A DNA stretch of 64,000 nucleotides, from the NCBI GenBank assembly GCA_040290295.1, contig PSMW01000015.1:1-64000 (forward strand). Reading direction: 5' to 3'. Positions 1 to 9,103 of this stretch are shown one piece after another; position 1 is the stretch's first letter; each line of letters begins with the position of its first letter. This DNA comes from CAADGV01 sp040290295 (GTDB taxonomy: Bacteria > Bacteroidota > Ignavibacteria > UBA10030 > UBA6906). The notes under the pieces are model-generated. The model was not told where the DNA came from, ran no database searches, and worked only from the letters and a program-made list of their open reading frames with translations. The position numbers were made by a program, and so were the translations under genes.

Positions 1-2
1 GT

Positions 3-695
3 CTGCTCGCCGGTTACTGGATGATTCTGATGCTCGTGCCTGTGCCCGGCTACGGCGCAGGAGTGTTGGAACCGATGGGCAATATTTGTTGGTATGTGGA
101 TGCGCATCTGCTGGCAGGGCATACATGGAGTGGCGCACCGGCGCCGGGTTTCGATCCTGAGGGCATTGTGAGCACACTGGGTGCACTTGCGACAACACTC
201 AGCGGCGCACTCGCCGGTCTGTGGCTGCGCTCGAACCACTCGAAAGAAGAACGAACATCATGGATGTTTGTTATCGGGAATGCGTGCCTCCTCTTCGGCA
301 CCATACTCGATTTGTGGATGCCAATCAATAAGAACTTGTGGACGCCCACCTACGTCGTGTTCATGAACGGCTGGGCGTTGGTCTGCCTGGCAACATTCTA
401 TTGGCTGATCGATGTACAGCAGTATCGTTCGTGGGCGCATCCGTTCGTGGTGTACGGCATGAATGCGATTGCAGTGTTCATGCTCTCCGGCATCGTCGGC
501 AGACTCTTGGTGTTGGTGAAAGTCACCTCACCAGTGGGGACAGCCATCCCGTTGAAGGCGTACCTCTACGAAGAAGTGTATCGAACGATTGCATCGCCGC
601 TCAATGCCTCGCTGCTCTTTGCCATCACCTTCATCATCGTCATGTACGCCTTCGTGTGGGGCATGTGGAAGAAACAATGGTTTTGGAAAGTGTAA
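3..695 (+). CDS. NagX-like transmembrane acyltransferase (DUF5009/HGSNAT-like), 5' truncated by window edge
   Basis: The frame is open from the first bases (residues LLAGYW precede the first internal Met), so the N-terminus lies outside the window. What remains is about 230 residues with several hydrophobic helices, a conserved-looking PFVVYGMNAIAVFMLSG segment and a basic, Trp-rich C-terminal tail. This pattern fits the C-terminal half of the COG4299/NagX family, inner-membrane proteins related to heparan-alpha-glucosaminide N-acetyltransferase, which are often found with N-acetylglucosamine genes. The stop codon overlaps the start of the next gene (TAATG), and a NagB-like gene follows two genes on, so an amino-sugar role is plausible. 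Substrate is inferred, not shown. Confidence 0.72.
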   Translation: MLAGYWMILMLVPVPGYGAGVLEPMGNICWYVDAHLLAGHTWSGAPAPGFDPEGIVSTLGALATTLSGALAGLWLRSNHSKEERTSWMFVIGNACLLFGTILDLWMPINKNLWTPTYVVFMNGWALVCLATFYWLIDVQQYRSWAHPFVVYGMNAIAVFMLSGIVGRLLVLVKVTSPVGTAIPLKAYLYEEVYRTIASPLNASLLFAITFIIVMYAFVWGMWKKQWFWKV

Positions 696-2446
696 TGAAG
701 CGATGCACCTCTATGGTTTCTACGAAGGACCTTCTGACCGTAGCTTGCTTTTGGCTTTCCCTTCTTGGTACGTCGTTCGGCGGACAAGCGGGGCAAGCGG
801 ATTCAGCATTGAGGGCAACACTCGCACGGTTAGAACAACACTTCGGCGGACATCTCGGTGTTGCTGCCAAGAATCTACGGACGGGAGAGTGGGTTTCCTT
901 CCGTGGGGGCGAACGCTTTCCGACAGCCAGCGTCATCAAGCTTCCCATTATGGCGGCATGTTTCAATTTGGTGGATCGGGGAGCGATCGCGCCTTCCATG
1001 CGTCTTGTGGTGCGTGCGGAGGACAAGAAGCCCGGGTTGCTGCAACTGCTCGACGATAGTCTTTCGCTCACGCTCCTCGATGCCGTCGCCTTGATGATCG
1101 TGCTGAGCGAGAATACCGCAACGAATCTCGTTCTCGATCTGCTGGCGCCAACACACGCCGGGGCACTCGAGGTGGTTAATACCTTTCTCGCTCGGAAAGG
1201 CTTGACGCAAACGCGACTGCTCAATCGTCTGTATTCTCCTTCCACCAAACAACAAACGCCCGAAGCGTTGCGCTACGGCATTGGCGTGACGACTCCGGAA
1301 GAGATGGTGCTGTTGCTCGCGCAATTGTACGACGGCACACTTGCATCTCCGTCGTCGTGCCGGAAGATGATGGCGCTGTTGCAGCAACAAGAATACAACG
1401 AAATGCTTCCGCGGTTGCTTCCCCGTGCGAGCTGCAAAGAGTTCGCCGTCGCTCATAAGACGGGCTGGATCAACGAAACGAAAGCGGACGTAGGCTTGGT
1501 GCTGACCGACCGCGCGACCTACGCGATCGCGATCGTTGTCGATAAACATCCCGATCACCGAGACGGTCTGGAGAACAACGCCGTGAGGTTGGCGGCGTGT
1601 GCTTCGCGAGCAGTGTGGAACTTCTTCACCGGCGATAGCGGATTCGACGCCGGCTCAGCGGTAACGTCCCAGGTCGATTGGAATTGGTTCCCCGGCGGGA
1701 AGTGGGGAATCTTTCGCTCGCCGTTTGCGCCTTTCCCCTCGAAAGAGCGGGTGAACGGCATGCGTCATGCGGATAGCACAGCTTATCCTTTTCATCCTCA
1801 CTACGATGATAGCAGCATCGTCGTCGTCGTTCCTTCGGTCTTGACACAAGGCGATGCAGGCACGAACGTGATCGTGCACTTTCATGGCCACATGAACGAC
1901 AATCTCACCACTCTCGAGCGGTATTGCATGCCGCAGGCGCTCATCGCACAAAACATTAACGCAGTGCTTGTATTGCCGCAGGGACCCTACCGTGCGCGTG
2001 ATTCCTTCGCCGGCAAATTAGAGGAGCCGGGCGGCTTTCGGCGGATGATCGAGGACGTGATGGCAACGTTGCAACGCGAAGGCGTCGTTGCCGATACGAG
2101 AGTGAACAAGGTGATTCTCAGCGCACACGGCGGCGGATACCGTGCAGCAGCTTATGTGTTGGATCGGGGTGGTATGCGTGAAAACGTGTCGCATGTGTTC
2201 TTGTTCGATGCGTTCTACGGCAACCATGACTTCTTTGCCGAAGCGCTGCGGGCGACGAACATCAGTCTCTTTGCTGCGTACACGCCACATCTCGCCTCGC
2301 AGCACGAAGAATTTCTCCGTGCATTGCCGAAGGCGGTGCGGACGCGAGTGTCCTTTACGCCCACGTCTGTCGATCACGAAGACGTCGTGCAAACGTTCTT
2401 CACGCCATGGTTGGCGCGTCTGGGCGATGTATGGCAACGACAATGA
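695..2446 (+). CDS. Exported class A beta-lactamase-like serine hydrolase fused to an alpha/beta-hydrolase-like domain
   Basis: The start is the ATG at 695, which overlaps the preceding TAA by one base; it gives 583 residues with a signal peptide (hydrophobic residues 12-30). The N-terminal half has the penicilloyl-serine transferase motifs: SVIK at 79-82, SEN at 138-140 and KTG at 255-257. I do not see the usual deacylating Glu of the class A omega loop around residues 176-190 (NRLYSPS follows instead), so it may be a PBP-like acyl-enzyme rather than an efficient beta-lactamase. Residues ~375-575 look like an alpha/beta hydrolase (VIVHFHGHMND near 393; elbow LSAHGGGYR near 475; HED near 561). 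The elbow has Gly where the nucleophilic Ser would be in GHSGG. The two-domain fusion is unusual. It overlaps the next gene by ATGA. Confidence 0.72.
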   Translation: MKRCTSMVSTKDLLTVACFWLSLLGTSFGGQAGQADSALRATLARLEQHFGGHLGVAAKNLRTGEWVSFRGGERFPTASVIKLPIMAACFNLVDRGAIAPSMRLVVRAEDKKPGLLQLLDDSLSLTLLDAVALMIVLSENTATNLVLDLLAPTHAGALEVVNTFLARKGLTQTRLLNRLYSPSTKQQTPEALRYGIGVTTPEEMVLLLAQLYDGTLASPSSCRKMMALLQQQEYNEMLPRLLPRASCKEFAVAHKTGWINETKADVGLVLTDRATYAIAIVVDKHPDHRDGLENNAVRLAACASRAVWNFFTGDSGFDAGSAVTSQVDWNWFPGGKWGIFRSPFAPFPSKERVNGMRHADSTAYPFHPHYDDSSIVVVVPSVLTQGDAGTNVIVHFHGHMNDNLTTLERYCMPQALIAQNINAVLVLPQGPYRARDSFAGKLEEPGGFRRMIEDVMATLQREGVVADTRVNKVILSAHGGGYRAAAYVLDRGGMRENVSHVFLFDAFYGNHDFFAEALRATNISLFAAYTPHLASQHEEFLRALPKAVRTRVSFTPTSVDHEDVVQTFFTPWLARLGDVWQRQ

Positions 2447-4839
2447 ACCGAATGAAGGTCTTGGAGCAGCACGTGAACATGACGAACACACGAGTATATG
2501 ACGCCACCTCTACCGTAGAGGAACGAGAGGTACAGGCAAGCGGTCGGCACTTCATCTACCCGCCCACCGAAAAGATCAAAGTGGTCGAGGTATCCAATTT
2601 CCCGACATTGGGGAAGTTGACGGCGCTCCGCTTTATCGAGTGGGTGTTGAAGAATCCCGGCGGTGTGATCTCTCTGCCCACCGGCAAGACGCCCGAGCAT
2701 TTTATCAAATGGGTGAATCGCATTCTCGAACGATGGGAGACAAGAGAGATCAAGCAGCTTTTGGAGGAGTACGGCATAGCGACGTCGCAACGACCGGACA
2801 TGCGCAGCCTGCGCTTTGTCCAGATCGACGAGTTTTATCCGATGGACGCGCGGCAGCATAACAGCTTTCACTACTACGTGACAGAGTTTTATGTGAAAGG
2901 GTTCGGACTGGATCCCGCCAAGGCACTGCTGATCGACGCGACAGCATTGGGTCTTCCGCCCGGCAAAACCATGCTGGAAGTCTTTCCGAACAACATCGTT
3001 GATCTCACGTTACGGGTTCGTCAGACGCGTAGCGATCTCGAACGCTTACAGAAGGAGGTCATCAATCGTGTCGATCTCTTCTGCATGGAGTACGAGTCGC
3101 GCATTCGCGAGATGGGCGGCATCGGGTTCCTTCTGGGCGGCATTGGTCCTGATGGGCACATCGCCTTCAACGTGCGTGGGTCGAGTGTCTATTCGGTGAC
3201 GCGCTTGACGGGCACCAATTACGAAACGCAGGCGGCGGCGGCGACCGACTTGGGTGGCATCGAGGTATCGCGCAATCGCTTGGTGATAACGATCGGTCTC
3301 GCGACCATCACCTACAATCCGACGGCTACGGCAATCATTATCGCTGCTGGAGATGCGAAGGCAAAGATCGTAGCGCAAGCCATTCAGGAGAAGAAGAATC
3401 CGCAATATCCCGCGTCGGTGTTGCAGGATTTACCAAACGCGCGCTTCTACATAACGCGCGGCGCCGCCAGCCAATTGGTCGAACGAAGGTTCGAAGATTT
3501 TGTGAAGTCGGAACAGGTGAGCGACGAGCAGGTCGAGGAGACGCTCATCTCGCTCGCCCTTGCGTTGCACAAGCCGCTGGCGGATTTGCAGGAGAGTGAT
3601 TTTGCGGCCGATCGTTTTGCGTCCGAGCTTCTCAAGAAGACCGCCGCTCAACCTTCCGTGCTTGCAGCAAAGGTGCGAACGTCGATCGTGCAGAAAATTC
3701 AGGCGGGTTTGAAGCACGTCTCGCAGACGACGTTTCTTCACACCGAACCGCATCACGACGATATCATGCTCGGGTATCTTGCTCATATCTACCATCTTGT
3801 TCGTGACCCGACCAATCAACACTTCTTCGCGAATCTCACCTCCGGATTCACCGCCGTGTCGAACGGGTTCGCCCTCTCCGTCGTGCAGAAGTTGGAGCGC
3901 CATATCGAAACCCCGGCGTTTGTCGGGATGCTTCAAGCAGGATACTTCGATCCGAAGGATACGCGCAAGCGCATGGAAGATGTGTATCTCTATCTTGACG
4001 GCGCCGCAGAAAACAATCCCGACCAGAAGGACGAAGCCGAAGCACGTCGCCTCCTGAGGAACCTTGTCGAAGTGTATCGCACGACCGACATGACGGCGCT
4101 AAAGCTGCGCCTGAAGGAATTGCACGAGTACTTCGTGCGGCAGTATCCGGGCGCAAAGGACCCCCCGGATGTTCAACTGTTGAAAGGAACGATGAGGGAG
4201 TGGGAGGTGGAATTGCTCTGGGCATATTTCGGCATCGAGGCATCGTCGGTGTTCCCGTTGCGCCTCGGCTTTTATACGGGTGATATTTTTACGGAAGAGC
4301 CGGAGGTTGATCGGGACGCACGACCGATCTTCGAACTGATGAAGCGGGTCAAGCCCAACGTCGTATCTGTGGCGTTCGATCCGGAAGGCAGCGGTCCCGA
4401 CACGCATTACAAAGCCCTGCAAGCAGTTGCCGCTGCATTGAAGCTGTACGAGAAGGAGAGCGGCGATACGAGCGTACGCGTGTGGGGCTATCGCAACATC
4501 TGGTATCGGTTCAAACCGTCGGAAGCGAATCTTCTGGTACCCGTCTCGTTGAATTCGCTTTCCATGTTGCATACGGCGTTCATGAATTGTTTCCGTTCCC
4601 AAAGCTCGGCTTCCTTCCCAAGTTACGATCACGACGGTCCCTTCTCCGAGCTTGCGCAGAAAATTCAGGTCGAGCAATATAACATGATCAAGACCTGCTT
4701 GGGAAACGACTACTTTTGCCGTAGCGATCACCCTCGACTTCGCGCTGCACGCGGGATGATTTATCTGAAGGAGATGGCACTACCCGAGTTTTATGCACGT
4801 GTGCGCGCACTGAAGAAGATGACGGAAAATATCGAGTAA
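2443..4839 (+). CDS. NagB-like glucosamine-6-phosphate deaminase fused to a PIG-L/LmbE deacetylase domain
   Basis: I chose the ATG at 2443, which overlaps the upstream TGA by four bases; ATGs at 2452 and 2479 (the last with a GGAG 12 bases upstream) are alternatives. The N-terminal ~350 residues are a NagB-type sugar-phosphate isomerase: LPTGKTP near 79 binds phosphate, IDEFYP near 128 matches the catalytic acid loop, and GGIGPDGHIAFN near 232 holds the catalytic His. The C-terminal part opens with EPHHDD near 435, the zinc-binding motif of PIG-L/LmbE N-acetylglucosamine deacetylases, with a second His in DTHYKAL near 650. The same order occurs in the two-domain NagB-like family of Bacteroidetes. 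About 798 residues is longer than that family as I know it. The fusion suggests coupled deacetylation and deamination of an amino sugar phosphate (inference). Confidence 0.8.
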   Translation: MNRMKVLEQHVNMTNTRVYDATSTVEEREVQASGRHFIYPPTEKIKVVEVSNFPTLGKLTALRFIEWVLKNPGGVISLPTGKTPEHFIKWVNRILERWETREIKQLLEEYGIATSQRPDMRSLRFVQIDEFYPMDARQHNSFHYYVTEFYVKGFGLDPAKALLIDATALGLPPGKTMLEVFPNNIVDLTLRVRQTRSDLERLQKEVINRVDLFCMEYESRIREMGGIGFLLGGIGPDGHIAFNVRGSSVYSVTRLTGTNYETQAAAATDLGGIEVSRNRLVITIGLATITYNPTATAIIIAAGDAKAKIVAQAIQEKKNPQYPASVLQDLPNARFYITRGAASQLVERRFEDFVKSEQVSDEQVEETLISLALALHKPLADLQESDFAADRFASELLKKTAAQPSVLAAKVRTSIVQKIQAGLKHVSQTTFLHTEPHHDDIMLGYLAHIYHLVRDPTNQHFFANLTSGFTAVSNGFALSVVQKLERHIETPAFVGMLQAGYFDPKDTRKRMEDVYLYLDGAAENNPDQKDEAEARRLLRNLVEVYRTTDMTALKLRLKELHEYFVRQYPGAKDPPDVQLLKGTMREWEVELLWAYFGIEASSVFPLRLGFYTGDIFTEEPEVDRDARPIFELMKRVKPNVVSVAFDPEGSGPDTHYKALQAVAAALKLYEKESGDTSVRVWGYRNIWYRFKPSEANLLVPVSLNSLSMLHTAFMNCFRSQSSASFPSYDHDGPFSELAQKIQVEQYNMIKTCLGNDYFCRSDHPRLRAARGMIYLKEMALPEFYARVRALKKMTENIE

Positions 4840-4876
4840 GGGAAAGGGTCTGGCTTTTGCCGTATCACTTCTGTAC

Positions 4877-4905
4877 TTTGCAGTAGGAAGTCCGCAATAT
4901 ATTTG
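4877..4905 (+). promoter_or_regulatory. Predicted promoter of the TolB-like gene (TTTG / TATATTTG)
   Basis: TTTG at 4877-4880 is separated by 17 bases from TATATTTG at 4898-4905, fitting the Bacteroidetes consensus TTTG-N17-23-TAnnTTTG. The ATG at 4920 is only 14 bases beyond, so the 5' leader would be very short. The upstream gene ends at 4839, so a new transcription unit starting here is plausible. Confidence 0.55.
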
Positions 4906-4919
4906 TCGAGGTATCGAAT

Positions 4920-5837
4920 ATGAAAACTCGCAGCGTCTTCATCCTTTTGGTTCTGTTCTGCAGCTCAGCCGCGGCACAGTTGAAAATCGTCATTGTCGAA
5001 CGGCTGCTGAAAGCGCCTGCACGTTCCTGGAGTTCACCGCGCTTTTCGCCGGACGGCAAACGCGTGTACTTCACCACGCAGGGCTTCAACGGCATCTGGG
5101 AGTACACACCGGCGGAGAAATCGCTCCGCCGCATAACAGACGATCCACGCTCCGGGTACGGGTTTGCCATCTCGCCCGACGGCAAGACGATCGCGTATCG
5201 TCGCACACGCCAACAGCCTCACTCGCTGGCGCGCTTGCAGGAACTGGTGGTGATGGACATGACAAGCAAGTCTACACAAGTGCTTGCGCAGGGTGAGAAC
5301 GTTTCCATTCCCGCGTTCGCCGGCAGCGCAGTGGTATATTCGGTTGAGAACGCTACGAACAATGTGGCTGCGACGCGAGCGCTCTCGTCTCCAGTCCTGC
5401 TGGGTATCGAAGACACGAAGATCGTGGTGATCGAACGGGGCAGGAAACGTTTGCTCGATCCTTTGGGACGCGGGAGTTACATTTGGCCCATGCTCTCACC
5501 CGATGGGAAACGTATCGTCGCAACGGAGATGGCGCGAGGAGCGTTCATTTGCGACCTGCGCGGCCGTGTGGTTGCACGGCTCGGTGCCCGCAACGCGGCA
5601 GTGTGGACGCGCGACAGTCGTTGGTTGGTGTATATGGAGGATGAGGATGACGGACACAATGTGCTTTCGTCCGATCTCTACGCTGTAGGTTCCGACGGCA
5701 AGAGGGCAGCGCGCCTGACCTTCACGTCCGATGTACGGGAGATGAACCCCCACTGTTCTCCGACGGAAAACAAGATTGTGTGCGATACGCTCGAAGGAGA
5801 CATCCTGTTGATGACGTACGAGGAGGTATCCCGATGA
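4920..5837 (+). CDS. Secreted TolB-like beta-propeller (WD40-like/PD40) protein
   Basis: 305 residues starting with a classical signal peptide (MKTRSVFILLVLFCSSAAAQ). The body repeats the PD40/TolB blade signature: SPRFSPDGKRVYF near 40, AISPDGKTIAYR near 82, MLSPDGKRIVATE near 192 and SPTENKIVCDTLEGD near 284, so it is predicted to fold as a small periplasmic or surface beta-propeller. Such propellers usually bind proteins or glycans and are not enzymes. Its stop overlaps the start of the amidase gene by four bases, so the two are translationally coupled and the partner is probably cell-wall related. No catalytic motif is visible. Confidence 0.75.
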   Translation: MKTRSVFILLVLFCSSAAAQLKIVIVERLLKAPARSWSSPRFSPDGKRVYFTTQGFNGIWEYTPAEKSLRRITDDPRSGYGFAISPDGKTIAYRRTRQQPHSLARLQELVVMDMTSKSTQVLAQGENVSIPAFAGSAVVYSVENATNNVAATRALSSPVLLGIEDTKIVVIERGRKRLLDPLGRGSYIWPMLSPDGKRIVATEMARGAFICDLRGRVVARLGARNAAVWTRDSRWLVYMEDEDDGHNVLSSDLYAVGSDGKRAARLTFTSDVREMNPHCSPTENKIVCDTLEGDILLMTYEEVSR

Positions 5838-8281
5838 GAACAATGCTGTTTTTCGTTGTCAGCGTGTTTATGTCGCTTGCCGCCTTGGCGCAACCGGGAC
5901 TAACGGGCAAGCGTATCTGCATCGATCCCGGACATGGCGGCCACAATTCGAACGATCGGCACGTGGTTCCCGATCCCGGGATCGACTTCTGGGAGTCCGA
6001 GAGTAATTTTCGGAAGGCGTTGTTGCTGAAACCGCTTCTGGAGGAAAAAGGAGCGTGGGTGATTCTCACTCGTACCTCGAACGATACCGTAGGCTATCCG
6101 AACCCGAGCGATCCGGACGAGCCAAGCTTGAGTGCACGATGGCAACTCGCCAACGCGAACAACGTGCATTGGTTTCATTCCATCCATAGCAACGCATTCA
6201 ATCAAGCGACCAATTACACGTTGGTGTTGTTGAAGGAAGATATCCCCACGCGCCAGCCTGCATTCCCGGAAGCCCTGGTCATGTCCAACATCATCTCCCC
6301 AAAAATTCAAGCGATGCTCCGCACGACCCCTCCCGCGCGCGTAGCGTTGGACTACACGTTCTACGGTGGACCGAACGGCGGATTCAACTTGGGTGTGCTG
6401 CTAGGCTTGGTTATGCCGGGACAACTTTCGGAAGGTTCCTTTCACGATGTTCCTCCAGAAACGCGTCGCTTGATGAACGACGATTACAGGAAGATGGAAG
6501 CGTATGCACTGCGCAATGCCTTCATGGAATACTACAACGCTCCGGCCGATACCCTTGGCATCGTCGCAGGCTTGCAGACGGAAGTGGGCACCGGCCGCCC
6601 TATCAACGGAACGCGTGTGCGCCTCCTTCCGGAAAATCGTGTGTATAACGGCGATCAGTACAACAACGGCTTCTCTATGTTCGACCGTGTCGCTCCGGGA
6701 CCGCACACGGTGCGTTTCGAAACGCCAAACTATCGCCCCGATTCCGCTTCGTTCGTCCTGACCGCCGGGGGAACGGTCTTCGTGGATCGTCAACTCGAAT
6801 CGCTTGCACCTCCATCGGTCATATCGACCATCCCTGCGGAAGGAGACACGCTCTTCTCGGCAAATCGATCGCTCGTCTTTCAGTTTTCGAAAGTGATGGA
6901 CACGGCATCGGTGCGCCGGGCGTTTTCGATCACGCCTCCCGCGTTGGGCAGAATGCTCTGGTCCAACGTCAACACGCAACTCACGTACGATCCCGATTCG
7001 CTTCTGAACTTCTTCGTTCATTACACTGTGGTCATCGATACGCAAGCACGCTCGGCGGGCGGTCAGCGGATGGAAGGGCCGTTCGCTCTTCATTTTCGGA
7101 CGCGCGATGTGGACATCTGGGCACCCCAAGTTGTGGCTGCCTATCCCGACGACGGCGCTGTGGTGCATTCCCCCTCGACGGTCTTGAATGTATCGTTCGA
7201 CGAACTGCTCAATCCCAACACCGTCACGCTCACCAACGTGGCTGTCCAGCGCATCGGCGGCTCATTGCTCTCACGAACGCTCGAGTACTTCGCATGGGGC
7301 AGCAAGAGCGGCATCAATGTGTACATGGCGAGTCCGCTCGAAGCGAATGCGTCGTATCGTGCACGTGTCAGTGGCATTACCGATGTGGCGGGTAACGCGA
7401 TCCCGAACACCAATCCCGTGATTTGGCAGTTCAGCATTGCACCGGGTCTGGTTTTCACAACCACACTCGACGCACTCGACACGACATTGGCTGGATGGTT
7501 ACAGCCGCTGAGCAATTCCAGCACGGTGGGTGTGGATAGCGCGAGCTTCGTGCTTGCATCGCGTTTCGTGCCGACAGTTCCTGAAAATTACGGATCGGGA
7601 TTGCTGCGGTACGTGTGGAGGACGAACGCAACGGAGTGGCTCTTGCGCGAGCAAGCTGTCAGCGGGCAAGCTCGCAACGTATCCTTCCGAAAAGAGGGAA
7701 CGCTCCTGCAGGCATACATTTTCGGCGACGGAAGTCGCAATCGCATCCGCTTTGCCCTCGAGGACAGTCTTGGGTACGAAGTGAGCCGCTGGTACACACT
7801 CGATTGGGTCGGCTGGCGATTCGTGCAATGGGACTTGGAACACGATTCGCTCGGGGTGTGGAACGGCAACGGACAACTGGATGGCACCTTGCGGTTCGAT
7901 AGTTTTCAGATGCAATACGTTCCTTCGTTCGGTGCGCGATCGGGTCAGGTCTATATCGATCAACTGCACCTTGCACAGCGAGGAACGACTGGCGTGAGCG
8001 AGGAGGGTTCTCAACCCAAAGAGTTTGCGCTCCATCAGAATTATCCCAATCCCTTCAATCCGACGACAAGTATTCGGTTTGCTCTGCCGGGCACCGCACA
8101 CACAACGTTGAAAGTATTCAACCTGATCGGACAACAGGTTGCAGAGTTAGTCAATACACAGTTGGCGGCGGGTGAGTACCGCGTCGAATTCGATGGCCGA
8201 TTGCTGCCGAGTGGTGTGTACATCTATCGTCTGGAGTCCGGCGGACAGCGGTCGATCAAAAAGATGGTGCTCATCCGATAG
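5834..8281 (+). CDS. T9SS-exported N-acetylmuramoyl-L-alanine amidase (Amidase_3) with Ig-like domains
   Basis: The start is fixed by AGGAGG at 5821-5826 and the ATG at 5834, inside the upstream stop. 815 residues. Signal peptide 1-19; Amidase_3 domain ~24-235 with zinc ligands in IDPGHGGHN, WESESNF and HSIHSNAFN, and the catalytic Glu region MPGQLSEGSFHD. Two Big_5-like Ig repeats follow (STIPAEGDTLFS and AAYPDDGAVVHS begin them), then a jelly-roll-like region ~540-720 and a C-terminal T9SS type A sorting domain (NYPNPFNPTTSIRF ... GVYIYRLE). Family knowledge says it cleaves the amide bond between MurNAc and L-Ala. Export by T9SS implies action at or beyond the cell surface instead of self-division, for example on foreign peptidoglycan (inference). 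Confidence 0.87.
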   Translation: MRTMLFFVVSVFMSLAALAQPGLTGKRICIDPGHGGHNSNDRHVVPDPGIDFWESESNFRKALLLKPLLEEKGAWVILTRTSNDTVGYPNPSDPDEPSLSARWQLANANNVHWFHSIHSNAFNQATNYTLVLLKEDIPTRQPAFPEALVMSNIISPKIQAMLRTTPPARVALDYTFYGGPNGGFNLGVLLGLVMPGQLSEGSFHDVPPETRRLMNDDYRKMEAYALRNAFMEYYNAPADTLGIVAGLQTEVGTGRPINGTRVRLLPENRVYNGDQYNNGFSMFDRVAPGPHTVRFETPNYRPDSASFVLTAGGTVFVDRQLESLAPPSVISTIPAEGDTLFSANRSLVFQFSKVMDTASVRRAFSITPPALGRMLWSNVNTQLTYDPDSLLNFFVHYTVVIDTQARSAGGQRMEGPFALHFRTRDVDIWAPQVVAAYPDDGAVVHSPSTVLNVSFDELLNPNTVTLTNVAVQRIGGSLLSRTLEYFAWGSKSGINVYMASPLEANASYRARVSGITDVAGNAIPNTNPVIWQFSIAPGLVFTTTLDALDTTLAGWLQPLSNSSTVGVDSASFVLASRFVPTVPENYGSGLLRYVWRTNATEWLLREQAVSGQARNVSFRKEGTLLQAYIFGDGSRNRIRFALEDSLGYEVSRWYTLDWVGWRFVQWDLEHDSLGVWNGNGQLDGTLRFDSFQMQYVPSFGARSGQVYIDQLHLAQRGTTGVSEEGSQPKEFALHQNYPNPFNPTTSIRFALPGTAHTTLKVFNLIGQQVAELVNTQLAAGEYRVEFDGRLLPSGVYIYRLESGGQRSIKKMVLIR

Positions 8282-8316
8282 TGCCATGTGCCCGCATTGA
8301 AACACGTGATGCGAAG

Positions 8317-9057
8317 ATGATACCGTTGCGTGATACGATTCCGAGTCGTACCGTTCCTCTCGTTACGTGGTCGCTCATCGCAGTCAATGCTCTCATCTTT
8401 CTGTATGAGGTATCGCTGCCGCCCGAAGAGTTGGAACGGCTTATTCAACTATTCGGCATGGTGCCGGCGCGTTACTCACACCCCGAGTGGGCATTACCCC
8501 TCGGGTTTCCGATCGAGTCGTACTTGCCCTTTCTCACCAGCATGTTTCTCCACGGTGGATGGAGCCACGTGATCGGTAATATGTGGACGCTCTGGATTTT
8601 TGGCGACAACGTCGAGGATCGTATCGGGCGCTGGAGGTTTCTTCTCTTTTACATATTGACGGGACTTGCAGCTGGCGTGACGCATTGGTTCATGGATCCC
8701 GATTCGACCGTTCCTGTTGTTGGTGCTTCTGGAGCGATTGCCGGAGTGTTAGGAGCGTATTTTGTTCTTTTTCCGCGCTCGCAGATCATCGCGGTCTTTC
8801 CTATCTTCTTCTATCCTTTTTTCTTCGAGTTACCCGCAGTGACGTATCTCTTCTTTTGGTTCTTGAGTCAGGTGGTGAGCGGAACGCTTGCAGGACTTGG
8901 ACCAGAGAACGTCGGTGGTGTTGCGTGGTGGGCACATGTGGGAGGTTTCATTGCAGGCATTGTGCTGCTGCCCGTCTTTCTTGCAGGGACACGCAAACGA
9001 CGTCGCTGGGTGCGCGATGAGTATGGCCTCGAAGGAGCTTGGGTTCGATGGCATTGA
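8317..9057 (+). CDS. Rhomboid family intramembrane serine protease (paralog 1)
   Basis: I chose the ATG at 8317 (MIPLRDTIPSRTVP), because the start then aligns with the second rhomboid at 58894; a GTG at 8281 would add 12 residues. About 246 residues with six or seven hydrophobic segments. The rhomboid signatures are all present: HGGWSHVIGNMWTLWIFGDNVEDR (L1 loop to TM2), GASGAIAGVLGAY with the nucleophilic Ser, and AHVGGFIAG with the catalytic His. It cleaves transmembrane substrates within the inner membrane. It follows the amidase gene directly and is followed by a ClpP-like protease, so a small membrane proteolysis group may exist here. Substrates are unknown. Confidence 0.9.
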   Translation: MIPLRDTIPSRTVPLVTWSLIAVNALIFLYEVSLPPEELERLIQLFGMVPARYSHPEWALPLGFPIESYLPFLTSMFLHGGWSHVIGNMWTLWIFGDNVEDRIGRWRFLLFYILTGLAAGVTHWFMDPDSTVPVVGASGAIAGVLGAYFVLFPRSQIIAVFPIFFYPFFFELPAVTYLFFWFLSQVVSGTLAGLGPENVGGVAWWAHVGGFIAGIVLLPVFLAGTRKRRRWVRDEYGLEGAWVRWH

Positions 9058-9103
9058 TTCGTTGTGTATCATCTCTCATGGTGAAAGCAGGAGGTTGTCT
9101 TCC

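Noticed and set aside
338..694. Upstream extension of the beta-lactamase-like gene to 338
   Set aside because: It would run inside the NagX-like gene in another frame; the ATG at 695 gives a clean signal peptide and a TAATG contact.
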